Source: Agrocybe praecox (Eukaryota; Basidiomycota; Agaricomycetes; Agaricales; Agrocybaceae). Taken from it: a stretch of 64,000 nt of DNA. The position numbers and the translations under genes were made by a program. The notes beneath the pieces are model-generated. The model searched no databases. It was not told where the DNA came from and saw only the letters and a program-made list of their open reading frames with translations. Below, in pieces: positions 31,536 to 41,935 of the stretch. The stretch lies in contig OZ024847.1 of assembly GCA_964017145.1 (NCBI GenBank), forward strand, positions 3,410,001-3,474,000. The letters are read 5' to 3'. How positions within the stretch are numbered: position 1 is the first letter of the stretch; each line of letters starts with the position of its first letter.

Positions 31536-34500
31536 AGGAGCTCGCTGATCTCGACGGCGAGATTGGGCTTTCTGTTACCTTAGACGAAGCGGGACAGCCA
31601 TATATCGAAGCTTATCAAGTTCTAGACTCCTCCGACTCTCTTAATTATGCCAAATCGTATCTTACAGCCTGTGACCTATTTTCTATGCCAGTAGACTCGA
31701 ATATCAAGGACTCTCCTCGTTTTGCCAATCTTTTCTTTAAATCTCAAAATACCCCTTCTCAGCCTACTTCTTCAGATCCATCTTTGTCATCCTATCCTAC
31801 ATCCCCCAGCTCTAATTCATCATCATCAACACCGAAGCAGAAACACGTTCGTCTTCCACCTCGACCGACACATGTACCACCAAAATCAAAATCACCAAAT
31901 GTTTCCTCATTCCTCGCTCGAAAGAAGTACAAACCAGTCGCAAAGAAAGTTCGACCAGTTCATGCACAACTTCCCGAAGGATTCAGGATCGTTCGAGACA
32001 TTAAAGGCGACCCTCTCGAGAAGTTACCAACACTCAATCCGAACCCACCACCCTTTGAACCCACAGGACGGTACACCGAAGAACGACGCGAGCAGTTTGA
32101 TCGAGACAACGACACCGGATTCCTTACCCCTGCCGAGCGCGATCTCTTACATCACTTCATGATGCTCCATCAGGACGGCTTCGCATGGAACGACACCGAA
32201 CGAGGACACTTTCGAGAAGACTTCTTCCCTCCAGTCGAGATCCCCGTCATCCCTCACAAGCCATGGGTACTCCGCAACATACCGATCCCACCAGGCATAC
32301 ACAAGGAGGTCTGCGAAGCGCTACAACGAAAGCTTGACGCGGGTGTACTCGAACCCTCGAACTCATCCTATCGCTCTCGATGGTTCTGCGTAGTCAAGAA
32401 AGACGGCAAGTCACTTCGAATCGTACAGTCTCTCGAGCCTCTTAATGCAGTCACAATCGCACACTCTGGCGTCCCACCTTTCACTGAACAGCTCGCAGAA
32501 CAGTTCGCAGCTCTCGCATGTGCTGCTATGCTCGACCTCTACGTTGGATATGATGAGCGAGCGCTCGCTCTAGCCTCTCGCGACCTCACAACCTTTCAAA
32601 CACCTTTCGGCGCGCTTCGACTCACGACACAGCCAGTGCGGACAGATTTATGCATCAAGTTCTGGTCATTGCCCAATTAAGGTGATGCATCCACAGTGGC
32701 CGTGGCCTAGTGGCCCAAATTCATGTATCAAGCCCTCTGGCTGGCTTATTGTGACTGTTTGTGACTTATCACCTGATAGTCATGTGTTTATATTTGATGG
32801 GATCAAAATCCATGCACATGACTTTTTGCTTGCCTCTATTTACATGTTTGGGCTCCACTCATATGTTTATATGGCCTCAAATACAAACAAATAATAAATA
32901 ATGATGTCAGCAGGCAGGAGCATGCAGGATACAAAACACACAAGGCCATTGAGTGATGTCACATCTAAACAACCCAATAAGGCAAGAGGACTCTGGACTT
33001 TGAGATTTTGAGATAAAGGCCTTTGATGGATGATAGATGGGACTGAGATAAGACTAGATAAAAGATAAGTCTATTTTTGGCGCGATCTATTTTTAGAACA
33101 CTTTACATATTTGGTTAGTTCAAGCCTAAAATGGTATAGAACACATTTTTTGATGATTTTAGAATTTATTTTTGGCTTGCTATAAATATTTCAATCTTTT
33201 ATTTTGATTTGTATCCGGCTTTCTGCTGATATTTTGCGTTTTGTGGCTGAACCGTTGATGATTATGTAATAAAAAATATTTAGCATAGCTTTTGAATTTT
33301 TCTCTACAACTTTGATTTTTGGTGGCTGTGCACCAAATCACATGACTTTCACATGACTACAGCTCTCTAGTCACTGTCGGTCACCCTGATACATGACTTT
33401 GGGCCTTGTGGCCATTTCCGCTGTGGATGCATCACCTTAATTGGGCAACTACCAGGAACTCATGCATGATTCTGTCAGTAGTTAGTGCACGACACTACCT
33501 ATGGGCTGGACCAACTCAGTTCCTATCTTTCATGACGACGTCACATACATCCTTCGGCCAGAAATACCTCATGTCACCATTCCTTACATCGACGACGTCC
33601 CAGTTAAAGGTCCCAAATCACGCTACATCCTTCCGAATGGCGATTTCGAAATGATTCCGGAGAACCCAGGCATCAGACGGTTCGTGTGGGAACACTTCCA
33701 GGGTCTTAATCGGGTAGTACAACGCATGAAGTACTGCGGCGGCACCTTTTCAGGATTCAAATCGCTTCTATGCGCTGCAGAGATCACAGTACTCGGTCAC
33801 CGATGCACTTACGAAGGACGACTCCCAGATCTCAAGCGTGTTGCAGTTATCGTGAATTGGGGTCCCTGTAAGACACTTTCTGACGTTCGATCATTCCTAG
33901 GTACCATCGGAGTATGTCGACTATTCATCAAGAACTTTGCTCATCGTGCACACCACCTCACCAAGCTCACCAAAAAGTCAATACCTTTCGAATTCGGACC
34001 CGACCAAATCGCAGCACAAGAAGACCTCAAACAAGCACTACTCACATCACCAGCACTTCGACCTCTCGACTACGACTCCGAAGCTCCAGTAATACTCTCG
34101 GTCGACACTTCATACATTGCGGTTGGATTCATTCTCAGTCAATGCGACTCCGACAACCCCAGACTTCGATATCACTCTCGATTCGGCTCGATCACACTCA
34201 ACGAACGCGAAGCCAGATTCTCACAACCCAAACTCGAACTCTACGGCCTCTTTCGATCGTTCCGAAGCCTCAAGCTATATCTCATCGGCCTTCGAAACCT
34301 CATCGTCGAGGTTGACGCAAAATACATCAAGGGCATGCTCTCAAATCCCGACATCGCACCATCCGCAAGCATCAATCGATGGATCGTAGCTATACTAACC
34401 TTTCATTTTACTCTCGTACATGTTCCAGGAGTCTTTCACGGTCCAGACGGCCTCTCTCGACGCACTCCGCAACCAGGCGACGAACCTGAAGAGGACGACG

Positions 34501-36164
34501 ACTTCGACGATTGGATCGACAACCTTCATGGATTCATGCACATGATCAATCCGACAACTCCAGCCCGCATCGCTCAACCACCGCTTCTCATCTTCATCAA
34601 CGACTCAATAACTTCGACATCAACTCCAGCAACTTCAACACCACCAAATACAACTCCCGAAAGCATACTCGACCCCGCAGAACACACTCCCGACACCACA
34701 AACGATACCGAAACACCTCCAATCGACACAACAACACAATCATACAGCATTATACCTCGATCCGAACACGCAATCAAGGCCGACACTCGACTCGATCACG
34801 TACAGCAATGGCACAACACTCTCGAAAGACCCGAACACATGCCCGACTCTGAATACAACACCTTCGTTCGATATTGCACTGAATTCTTTATTAACTCGAA
34901 CCGACTCTGGCGAAAAGACCCTCAAGGCAAACACAAGATAGTCATACCTCAAGAACGGAGACTCTTCATCATATCCTCGGCTCACAACGACGTAGGACAT
35001 CACGGCTTCTATGCAACGTCAGCACTCATTTCCGAACGATATTGGTGGCCTCATATGAGCTTCGACATCGGATGGTACATCCGTACCTGTCATATCTGCC
35101 AACTCCGACGCACACAGAACGTGTTAATACCGCCAACCGTCGCCATGCCCGCACCCATCTTCTCAAAGGTCTATCTCGACACCATGCACCTACCCGTCTC
35201 AGGAGGATTCAAGTACATCACCCAGGCTCGATGCTCACTCATTCATTACCCCGAATACGCAGCACTTCGACGCGAGACCAACCGAACGATCGGCGAATTC
35301 ATCTTCAAGGATCTAATCTGTCGATATGGACTCCTTCTCGAAATCGTCACCGACAACGGACCACCGATCATCAAGGCATGCGAATATCTCACCAAGAAGT
35401 ACGGCATCAAGCACATTCGAATCTCTGGATATAATTCTCGAGCGAACGGTATCATCGAACGATCGCACTTCGACATTCGGCAAGCACTCTTCAAGGCAGC
35501 TGATGGAGACGAGTCAAAATGGCACCAAGTCGTAGCCTACATGTTCTGGGCCGACCGTGTCACTGTTCGACGACGCATGGGATGCTCACCATACTTTGGA
35601 CTCACAGGAACGCACCCACTACTCCCATTCGACATCACCGAAGCCAACTACCTGCTACCACCACCAGATCAAGTGCTCTCGACGACAGACCTCATCGCTC
35701 GACGCGCCATCGCACTCCAGAAACGACGAGAAGATATCGAACAGCTTCGCTCAAAGGTCTATGAAGCTCGAGTCAAGGCTGCCATACAATTCGAACTCGA
35801 CCATGCGAACACCATCAAATCCTACAACTTCAAACTCGGCGACCTCGTTCTCATTCGGAACACAGCAATCGAAAAGTCCCTCAACAGGAAGATGCGCCCT
35901 CGTTACCTCGGACCCCTCATAGTCATATCTCGAAACCGTGGGGGCTCATACATACTCGCTGAACTCAACGGATCTCTCTTTGACCGACCCATAGCCGCCT
36001 TCCGAGTCATACCATACTTCGCACGAACCTCTATACCCTTACCACCTCTCGACGAACTACTCGACATATCCATCAACCGACTCCGACAGCTCGAAGCTTC
36101 AACATCGACCGACCCTGAAGAAGACGATGAAGAAATCGAAGGACCGGAACCCGAAGATGACTGA
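31526..36164 (+). pseudogene. pol: Retrotransposon Pol (RT, RNase H, integrase), interrupted by a MITE
   Basis: Reads in the -1 frame relative to gag-protease. Segments 31526-32630 and 33496-36164 join in frame to 1257 residues once the MITE and one 8-bp target copy are removed. The left part has the RT N-terminal region (ERGHFREDFFPPVEIPVIPH, SRWFCVVKKDGKSLRIVQ, the FQTPFGALRL segment). The right part has LPMGWTNSVPIF, the catalytic PYIDDVPVKG, an RNase H segment starting ILSVDTSYIAVGFILS, an HHCC-type zinc region (HHGFYATSALISERYWW, CHICQ), the integrase core with Asp in YLDTMHL, VTDNGPP and Glu in GIIERSHFD, and a GPY/F-like end (RPRYLGPLIVIS). No chromodomain was seen. The insertion just upstream of PMGW removes the YIDD active site from the translated protein. 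Confidence 0.92.
32631..33487. mobile_element. MITE nested in the reverse transcriptase, 857 bp, 8-bp target duplication CACGACAC
   Basis: Flanked by the identical octamer CACGACAC at 32623-32630 and 33488-33495. Long terminal inverted repeats meet in a near-perfect block TTGCCCAATTAAGGTGATGC in both orientations, with diverged but alignable outer ends (ATGCATSA, GTTCYTGGT). The interior is A/T-rich with no coding capacity. The 8-bp duplication suggests a hAT-type mobiliser. Its TIRs differ from those of the 25610-26115 MITE, so this is a separate family. Confidence 0.92.
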
Positions 36165-36193
36165 GGACAGTCAAGATTTCAGTAGGGAGGATA
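36158..36193 (+). repeat. First copy of the polypurine-tract segment, at the pol stop codon
   Basis: 36 bases starting TGACTGAGGACAGTC and ending TTTCAGTAGGGAGGATA, overlapping the pol stop. It matches the segment immediately before the 3' LTR (38259-38294) with three differences. Confidence 0.88.
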
Positions 36194-36665
36194 TAGGCTC
36201 TCGATCAACCCAATTTTTTTCAATTTTCACATTCAATTCTGCACTAGATGACTCATTTCTCTTCATTAACATTGTTTCTATATAGACTTCAAACCTTCGA
36301 CCCATATACACGCATTCACATCAGATTTTTAACATTTATGCTCTTTTATTTTTGACTAATTACTTTTCCATTCGTATCATAGGCTCGCTTTCGCACTCTA
36401 TCCTCGATTTTATTTCTCCGACCCATAGATAGATTTTTACTTTCAATCCCATTACCTTTAGGGCTATGATGACGAACGCTCTGAGCCTCGAACCCTCTTT
36501 CAACATTTCCACTCCAATTTCATATGTACCTTACTCGTCCTTTTCAAACCATTCTTAGTAACTCTGTATATATTTGGACCCTTTATTCTTCTCACATTCA
36601 CCCTGCGCACGCTCAAGCACAAAAACATCGAATTAGAAACAAATAAGACAGCAAGTTATCGACAT
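36194..36665. other. Non-coding spacer between pol and the antisense gene
   Basis: T/C-rich on the plus strand with no coding frame. It must hold the 3' end of the antisense transcript; no clear signal was identified. Confidence 0.4.
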
Positions 36666-38058
36666 TCAGTTTCCAACACCACTTTCAAGACGAAGAATTT
36701 CACCCATTACACGGCCCGACAAACCCTCCAACACTCGGATCCGCTTCTTCATCACCGACAGATCATTCTCCATAGTATCGACACTCGACTTCACCTCTAC
36801 AATGCCCGAGTCAAGAGATATCAGCGCCATTCGAAGTTTTGAAGCGTCCAAAGCAGGACCGACATTCGGCAACGGGGAAGGCGATGGAGACGGAATAGTA
36901 GAAGGTGGATGGGAATTCAAAGGCGTGGAAACGGCTGACTGCACTCCGTCACGAATCTGATACATCACAGAGGGAATGAATCTCGTTCCAGGATCGGGAA
37001 GACAAAAGAAACGAACCTGTAGATTCAGCCGCTTAGCAACAGGCCGCACTACATCGGATGATGCGCTCACCATCGTCGGCCGTTCGGGAGAAGGATCGGA
37101 TGCTCGAGAACGCTTGGAACCACGGATACGCGACGATTGACGAGTACCGGACGCGCTGGAAGTGACAGGAGGTGCTGGTGTTTCAGCCTTTGCTCCCGAC
37201 TGCGCTCGAAGGCGTAAAATAGCGTCATTCTTATCATCAAGGATGGATTGGTAGGGTTCAGGAAGACCACACGAATTGCCGCGGATACGACATGCAAAAC
37301 ATTTCAGTGTGACAAAAAGGCGCGTCCAAGAAGTCGAACAGTCCTTCGCAAGCTCGAGGTTGGCCTTCTCGAAGAAACATTCATCGCCAGTACTTTCGCA
37401 TTTATTGCACTTTCGAGAAGACTTCAGCCATATGGGGACATACAATAGGACATATAACTCACAGCGGTCGTGGCTCGAACATGGCATTCTTCATCAAAAC
37501 TTTCCACCAATCGCCCACTTGCCCTCCCAGCCCTCGGGATCTCGTTATCAGATGCTTCCTGCTTCACCACCACACTCTGGACGTTCGACGTGCCAGGAAT
37601 GTATCCCGTAATCTCAAATGAACCATCACCTTCGTCGTCGAACGGAGTACGGACCGGCAGAGCAAGTTTGAAGGATAGACCACCCTTCAAATCCACCAGC
37701 ATTGACGAAGCGGCATGTCGTGCAGAGTCGGACAGACCAAGGGTACCAATCCAGGGTCCAAGACGATCGTACTCGTTCTCGAACATTGAACAAGTCATAG
37801 GACCAACGAGCGAGCCAGCCTTCAAACGAGTGGATATGTGATAAACAAGCTTCTGCGAAGCGAACGGAGTCAGATAAGAGCTAAGCAATGGTTGATCAAA
37901 CATACCATGGGGTCCAGGAGACTTCCTCGAATCTTGGCAGCCCCTCCAACAACGTCAAGACCAGCCGGATAGTCCCGGAAACATTTCACAATTACGTCGA
38001 ACGCGTTCTTGAAGGCCTCGAGTTCAGGTGCAGGAAGCTCAACAGCACGAACAGACAT
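36666..38058 (-). CDS. Antisense accessory gene of the retrotransposon, Cys-containing protein of 432 residues
   Basis: Three exons on the strand opposite to gag-pol: 37906-38058, 37463-37852 and 36666-37421, all joined in phase 0 through canonical GT-AG introns of 53 and 41 nt. Start MSVRAVELPAPELEAFKNAF. The middle holds a cluster KCNKCESTGDECFF followed about 30 residues later by CFACRIRGNSCGLP, the kind of paired CxxC layout that could bind zinc. A basic SSRIRGSKRSR stretch follows, and the C-terminus (from about 390) has heptad-like hydrophobic spacing (VDTMENDLSVMKKRIRVLEG). I do not recognise a family. DNA or protein binding with coiled-coil self-association is inference. Intactness of all exons suggests recent selection. 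It lies between two copies of the polypurine-tract segment. Confidence 0.75.
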
Positions 38059-38258
38059 GATGGGGGAAAGCAAGAAAGGTGACAAGCAACATCACTGGGG
38101 GCCCTCAAAAGCATTCGAAGCTCAGAAGCACACACAATCGACAGCGCGGGACTGACAGCTAATCGACAGCGCGGGATCGACAGCGCGGGACCACCTACTA
38201 GTGACCATGTGGATTCGACAGCCACCTTCTCGCACATCGACAGGACCATGCAGCCGTG

Positions 38259-38294
38259 TGACTGAGGACAGTCACTATTTCAGTAGGGAGGAGA
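38259..38294 (+). repeat. Polypurine tract adjacent to the 3' LTR (second copy)
   Basis: TGACTGAGGACAGTC, then TTTCAGTAGGGAGGAGA directly abutting the LTR's first bases. The purine run AGTAGGGAGGAGA is the likely plus-strand primer for reverse transcription. 33 of 36 bases match the copy at 36158. Confidence 0.88.
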
Positions 38295-39746
38295 TGATGC
38301 GCCCCGAGCCTTTCTAGGCTCTGAAAATTCGATTTCGAGCGTCTGGACCGAGTCCTATCGTTCGGATGACCTCGAGAACGTTCGACAAGTACTAGGGAAC
38401 GTTCGGGGACATTCTACAAAGCACAACGAACGTATATTACATGCACCGAACCAACAGCGCCACTACCGAACGAGTCTCGAGGCTCGAGGCCTAAAATGAC
38501 GTCATTACCCGAGCTACACACCTTGGGAGCCTCACACCTATCCGCAGCGCGCTCCCCTCGGTTCGACAGTCTTAATGAGCATTCTAGGACATTCGACGAA
38601 CCACAACGAACGTATTTCACGTCCACCGAACGAGTATTGACCCCAGCGAACGAGACTCGAGCTCCAGACGACCCTCCAGGCCTTAAGCGAGTTCAGTACC
38701 ATTCGGACAACTTCGTGGAGGTTCGGGAAGACTCGAGAACGTTCGAAGACACTCTACAAACACTAACGAACGTATTCGACACGCACCGAACGAGTAGTGG
38801 TACCACAAACCACTCTCGACGTCTCGAAGCCTCAAATGACGTCATCACCAGGCTTGTGTCAACTTTGAATGTCTCTCGTTCATTCGGTAGTGATCCACTG
38901 GGTTCGGCATATTGATAATATCGTTCGACGACCCTTCCAGGGTAGTAACGAACCATCCCAAGTCACCAGAACGTCGATCTTCGAGCTTGGAAAGCGGCAC
39001 CCGACCTCTCACGTTCGCCGGTCGCTCGAACATCGCTTAATCGATTCCAAACTCTTTATGGAACTTCCTATAACTTACTATTCTGTTCGGGACACTTTAG
39101 TTCAGGGTTACGAACGTCAACGAACGTCAACGAACGAATTCCATGTGCTCGTATGTCTCTATTTCATTGTTTTATACATGTTGGACCCTTTGTTCTCGAC
39201 ATTTTACGATACTTCTTTGGACTTGTCATTTATTTTGTTAGCTCCTATCTCTACCTTTCATATGGTTCGATTTTACTTCTTTTTCTTTATTTTACTAGTA
39301 TAAAATCGACTGTATCTACCTACGAAAAATATAAGAAAGTTACATTCCCCACTCTCTTCAGCACAGTTCACCCTCAGTCTCGACTCGGAACCCCTCGTAT
39401 CACTCGTATCTCGTCTCGTACTTCGTAACATCGTCTCGTCTCGTTGCGTATATCGTCTACGCACTCGTATTTCGTCTCCGACGTTCCGTGTAACGTCTCC
39501 TTCGCACTCGGCATCGTACTCATCGTCATCTCGCTCCCTCGAACACCTCTCGTTCGTCTCGATCTCTCGGCAACACCTCGAACCTCGTGTGAACGTATTC
39601 ACCTCTGCTGGGACGCAGCCCGAACCTTGTCTCGCAACCTCAGAGCACCTCACGACGATTCCTGAGTGTTCTTTTGTTTTGTTTTGTTTAGCTCGCGCTT
39701 CGATCCTCTCTCTTTCTCCTGCACTCAGCTCGTCGTTCGCACATCA
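38295..39746 (+). repeat. 3' LTR (1452 bp)
   Basis: Same ends and same translated frames as the 5' LTR; no difference was found in the stretches compared. Followed by ATGT and the continuation of the tyrosinase relic. Identity over this length indicates a very recent insertion. Confidence 0.95.
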
Positions 39747-41347
39747 ATGTTATACGAGGTATATAGAAATTTTTGATCGTTGGCTTTATGTTTTGACGCA
39801 CAAAAAATTGGGCAGAAAATTCTACAGAAGCATGCCGCAGATATCGCAGCTAAATAGACGGACAATCATGACGAGTGAATTAAGACTGCCGAAAATCTTC
39901 TTCAACCTTATTGGGATTGGGCAGTAAATTTGGTGCCGCCTGATGAAGTCATTTCCTTCATTCAATTGACAATAATTGGGAGGGAGGGACCAATAACGGT
40001 CGACAATTCTCTCTATCACTACACCTTCAACTCTTCCGAGCCCTCCTTCTCTCCCAATGGTTCCGGGCCAACTGTTCGCAGAGTAAAGGATGACAGCACA
40101 GACGATGTGGATAGGCTTAAAAGGTAAATAAACTATATGACAGGATAAACTTCGGGTCTAATCCTTAAATTTTCTAGCGTATTGTCATCATCCTAAGCTA
40201 GTACAACTAGAAGTCACCACGTACGGGATATTGACGCAACTTCACGACTGGATGGACTTCAGCAATTCACATATGGAACACCCCACTCACTGGACGTCCA
40301 CCACCTGTTCCGAATAACAGTATAGAATCTATTCACGATTCAGTTCACAACAACATTGGAGGGAACATGAGTATCCCGAATATACCTGGTAAGTTGATGC
40401 TCCGGGTCAGCGCTCATTACCTCTCCCATGCTTATATACCCAAGTCATATGATAGGATTTGATCCCATTTTTTACTTACATCACAGTAATGTCGATAGAA
40501 TTCTTTTACTGTGGTCAGCATTGAATCCGGATGCATGGGTAACGTCTGGAACATCTCCGTAGATGAGACCACGCGTAAGCGTTTGTCCAACTCCACTGAC
40601 CTTATTTCTATCGTGTACTAAGAGAAAATTACTCAGCGTTTGGCGCCCTTCTGGAACAGCCTGGACATATTCTGAGACTCTACAGAGCTTGGGGATACGT
40701 CAAAGCTTGGCTATACATACCCTGACTTCGACGGACTCGATATGAACAACCAGGAAGCTTTAAAGAAAGCGATCAAAATACAAGTCAATCGCTTATATGC
40801 AAACCATAATGATCCTGATACGGCTCCAAACCTTGGAGAGTATGATTGGACACTCAGAATCCACTTCAAGAAGTTCGAGCTGGGCACCAGCGTCTCTATT
40901 CTCATATTCCTCGGCGGAGTCCCTGAGGATCCAACACAATGGCACCTCAGTCCCCATTTTGTGGGCGCTCATCATGCCTTCGTCAACAGCGACCCGAGTG
41001 CGTGCGAAAACTGTCAGAATCAGTCAAAAAAGCATTATAGAAAGCTTCGTTCACCTTAACGAGCTATCGCAAAGTACCCTAGGCCAAAAACTTTGACGCC
41101 AGAATTATTCCCGCCTTTCCTCAGGAATAACGTGAGCTAGCTGGAGCGTGTTTAAGGCGAGTTTCCTTTTCCTCTTCCAGAAAGCTTGCTTTGAACAGCT
41201 GGATTCCAGGCCAATGGCGAAGCTGCAGATCTGTCGTCGCTTGAGATTAATATAATGTCCACGCCTTTGAGTTATCCTTCAGGAGAGATCGTTCCTGTCG
41301 CAGGAACTCTAATCAATCATGGAACCACCACAGGCAATGCGACTTAA

Positions 41348-41935
41348 ACTCCGACTACTTTTATAAGATCTCAAGTATTACCATAGACCCTACCGAAAGA
41401 AAATTGCAGCCGTGTTCCAAATAAAATGCTCATTTTAGACCGAAAATTTTGCCGAGAATAAATTATATTGAGCCAACAAAGGCTTCAGTAGCCTTTTCTA
41501 ATCGCGTAGCACTAGAAATACAAGAACAGGCGATTGTGCGAAGGGCTCGGAAGCCATACAAGATAGTAAAAAAGACTTGGAACATATCAGCCTGGACTAT
41601 AATGTACATACAACAGTGGAAGAAACTTTGTTGAAGAGATGAGTGAAGAGAAAAGCGGATGATAATGTACAAGAATGGCATGTAAGCACGGCAAAGATAA
41701 GAAGAAGATCGAATGAAAAATGAACTTGGGTAGTCGTGAATAGTCGTGCAAGTCGTAATGAGGAGTGTTTCTGTTTAGTCAGTGAAGAATGACAGCAAAA
41801 GAAAAATAACAAAGGAGAGTCAGCAGGGAACCCCAAAAAAGAGAAGAGAAGAGAATTTGAGTGGCCGGCCTAGGAGGGCAGATACATAGTACTAGAGTTC
41901 GCACTCAAAACAAATCGATGTCAGCAGCGCTGATG
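41348..41935. other. Intergenic spacer
   Basis: Between the end of the tyrosinase relic and the convergent F-box gene. Purine-rich on the plus strand (AAGAGAAGAGAAGAG near 41840). No gene supported. Confidence 0.45.

Larger units (their letters stand above)
27172..39746 (+). mobile_element. Ty3/gypsy-type LTR retrotransposon, 12.6 kb, with nested MITE and antisense cargo gene
   Basis: Two 1452-bp LTRs starting TGATG and ending CATCA flank gag-protease, RT-RNase H-integrase and an antisense gene. The order RT, RNase H, integrase defines the Ty3/gypsy class. The target duplication is ATGT if the LTR starts with TG; the pentamer ATGTT is also shared because the element's first base is T. The insertion lies in exon 2 of a tyrosinase relic. 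The reverse transcriptase is broken by a MITE, so this copy is presently non-autonomous. Confidence 0.95.
26829..41347 (+). pseudogene. Tyrosinase relic split by an LTR retrotransposon
   Basis: Remains of a type-3 copper phenol oxidase. Left part 26829-27171: start MSRIVITG, exon 1 ends QAL before a GTGAGT donor, and exon 2 holds GGIHG, YIHGS and PTWHRPYVM. Right part 39747-41347 resumes with LYE and then carries recognisable exon 3 (YWDW, DNSLYHYTF), exon 5 (DPIF-like, remains of the CuB region), exon 6 (GVPEDPTQWHLSPHFVGAHH, ENC) and the final exon ending NAT and stop. Defects: an in-frame TGA replaces Trp after PPYTA in exon 2, the acceptor before exon 2 reads GG instead of AG, the Cys of the YCTHG motif is Tyr, and exons 3-5 have several stops and frame changes. 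Deleting the retroelement and one ATGT copy restores the PYVMLYE codons exactly, so this was one gene. It is not expected to make an active enzyme. Confidence 0.9.

Noticed and set aside
32682..32894. Open frame inside the nested MITE as a transposase remnant
   Set aside because: 70 codons, A/T-driven composition, no catalytic motif; the element appears non-coding.
36666..38085. Reading the antisense frames as three unrelated ORFs
   Set aside because: Canonical 53-nt and 41-nt introns join them in phase 0 into a single 432-codon gene.
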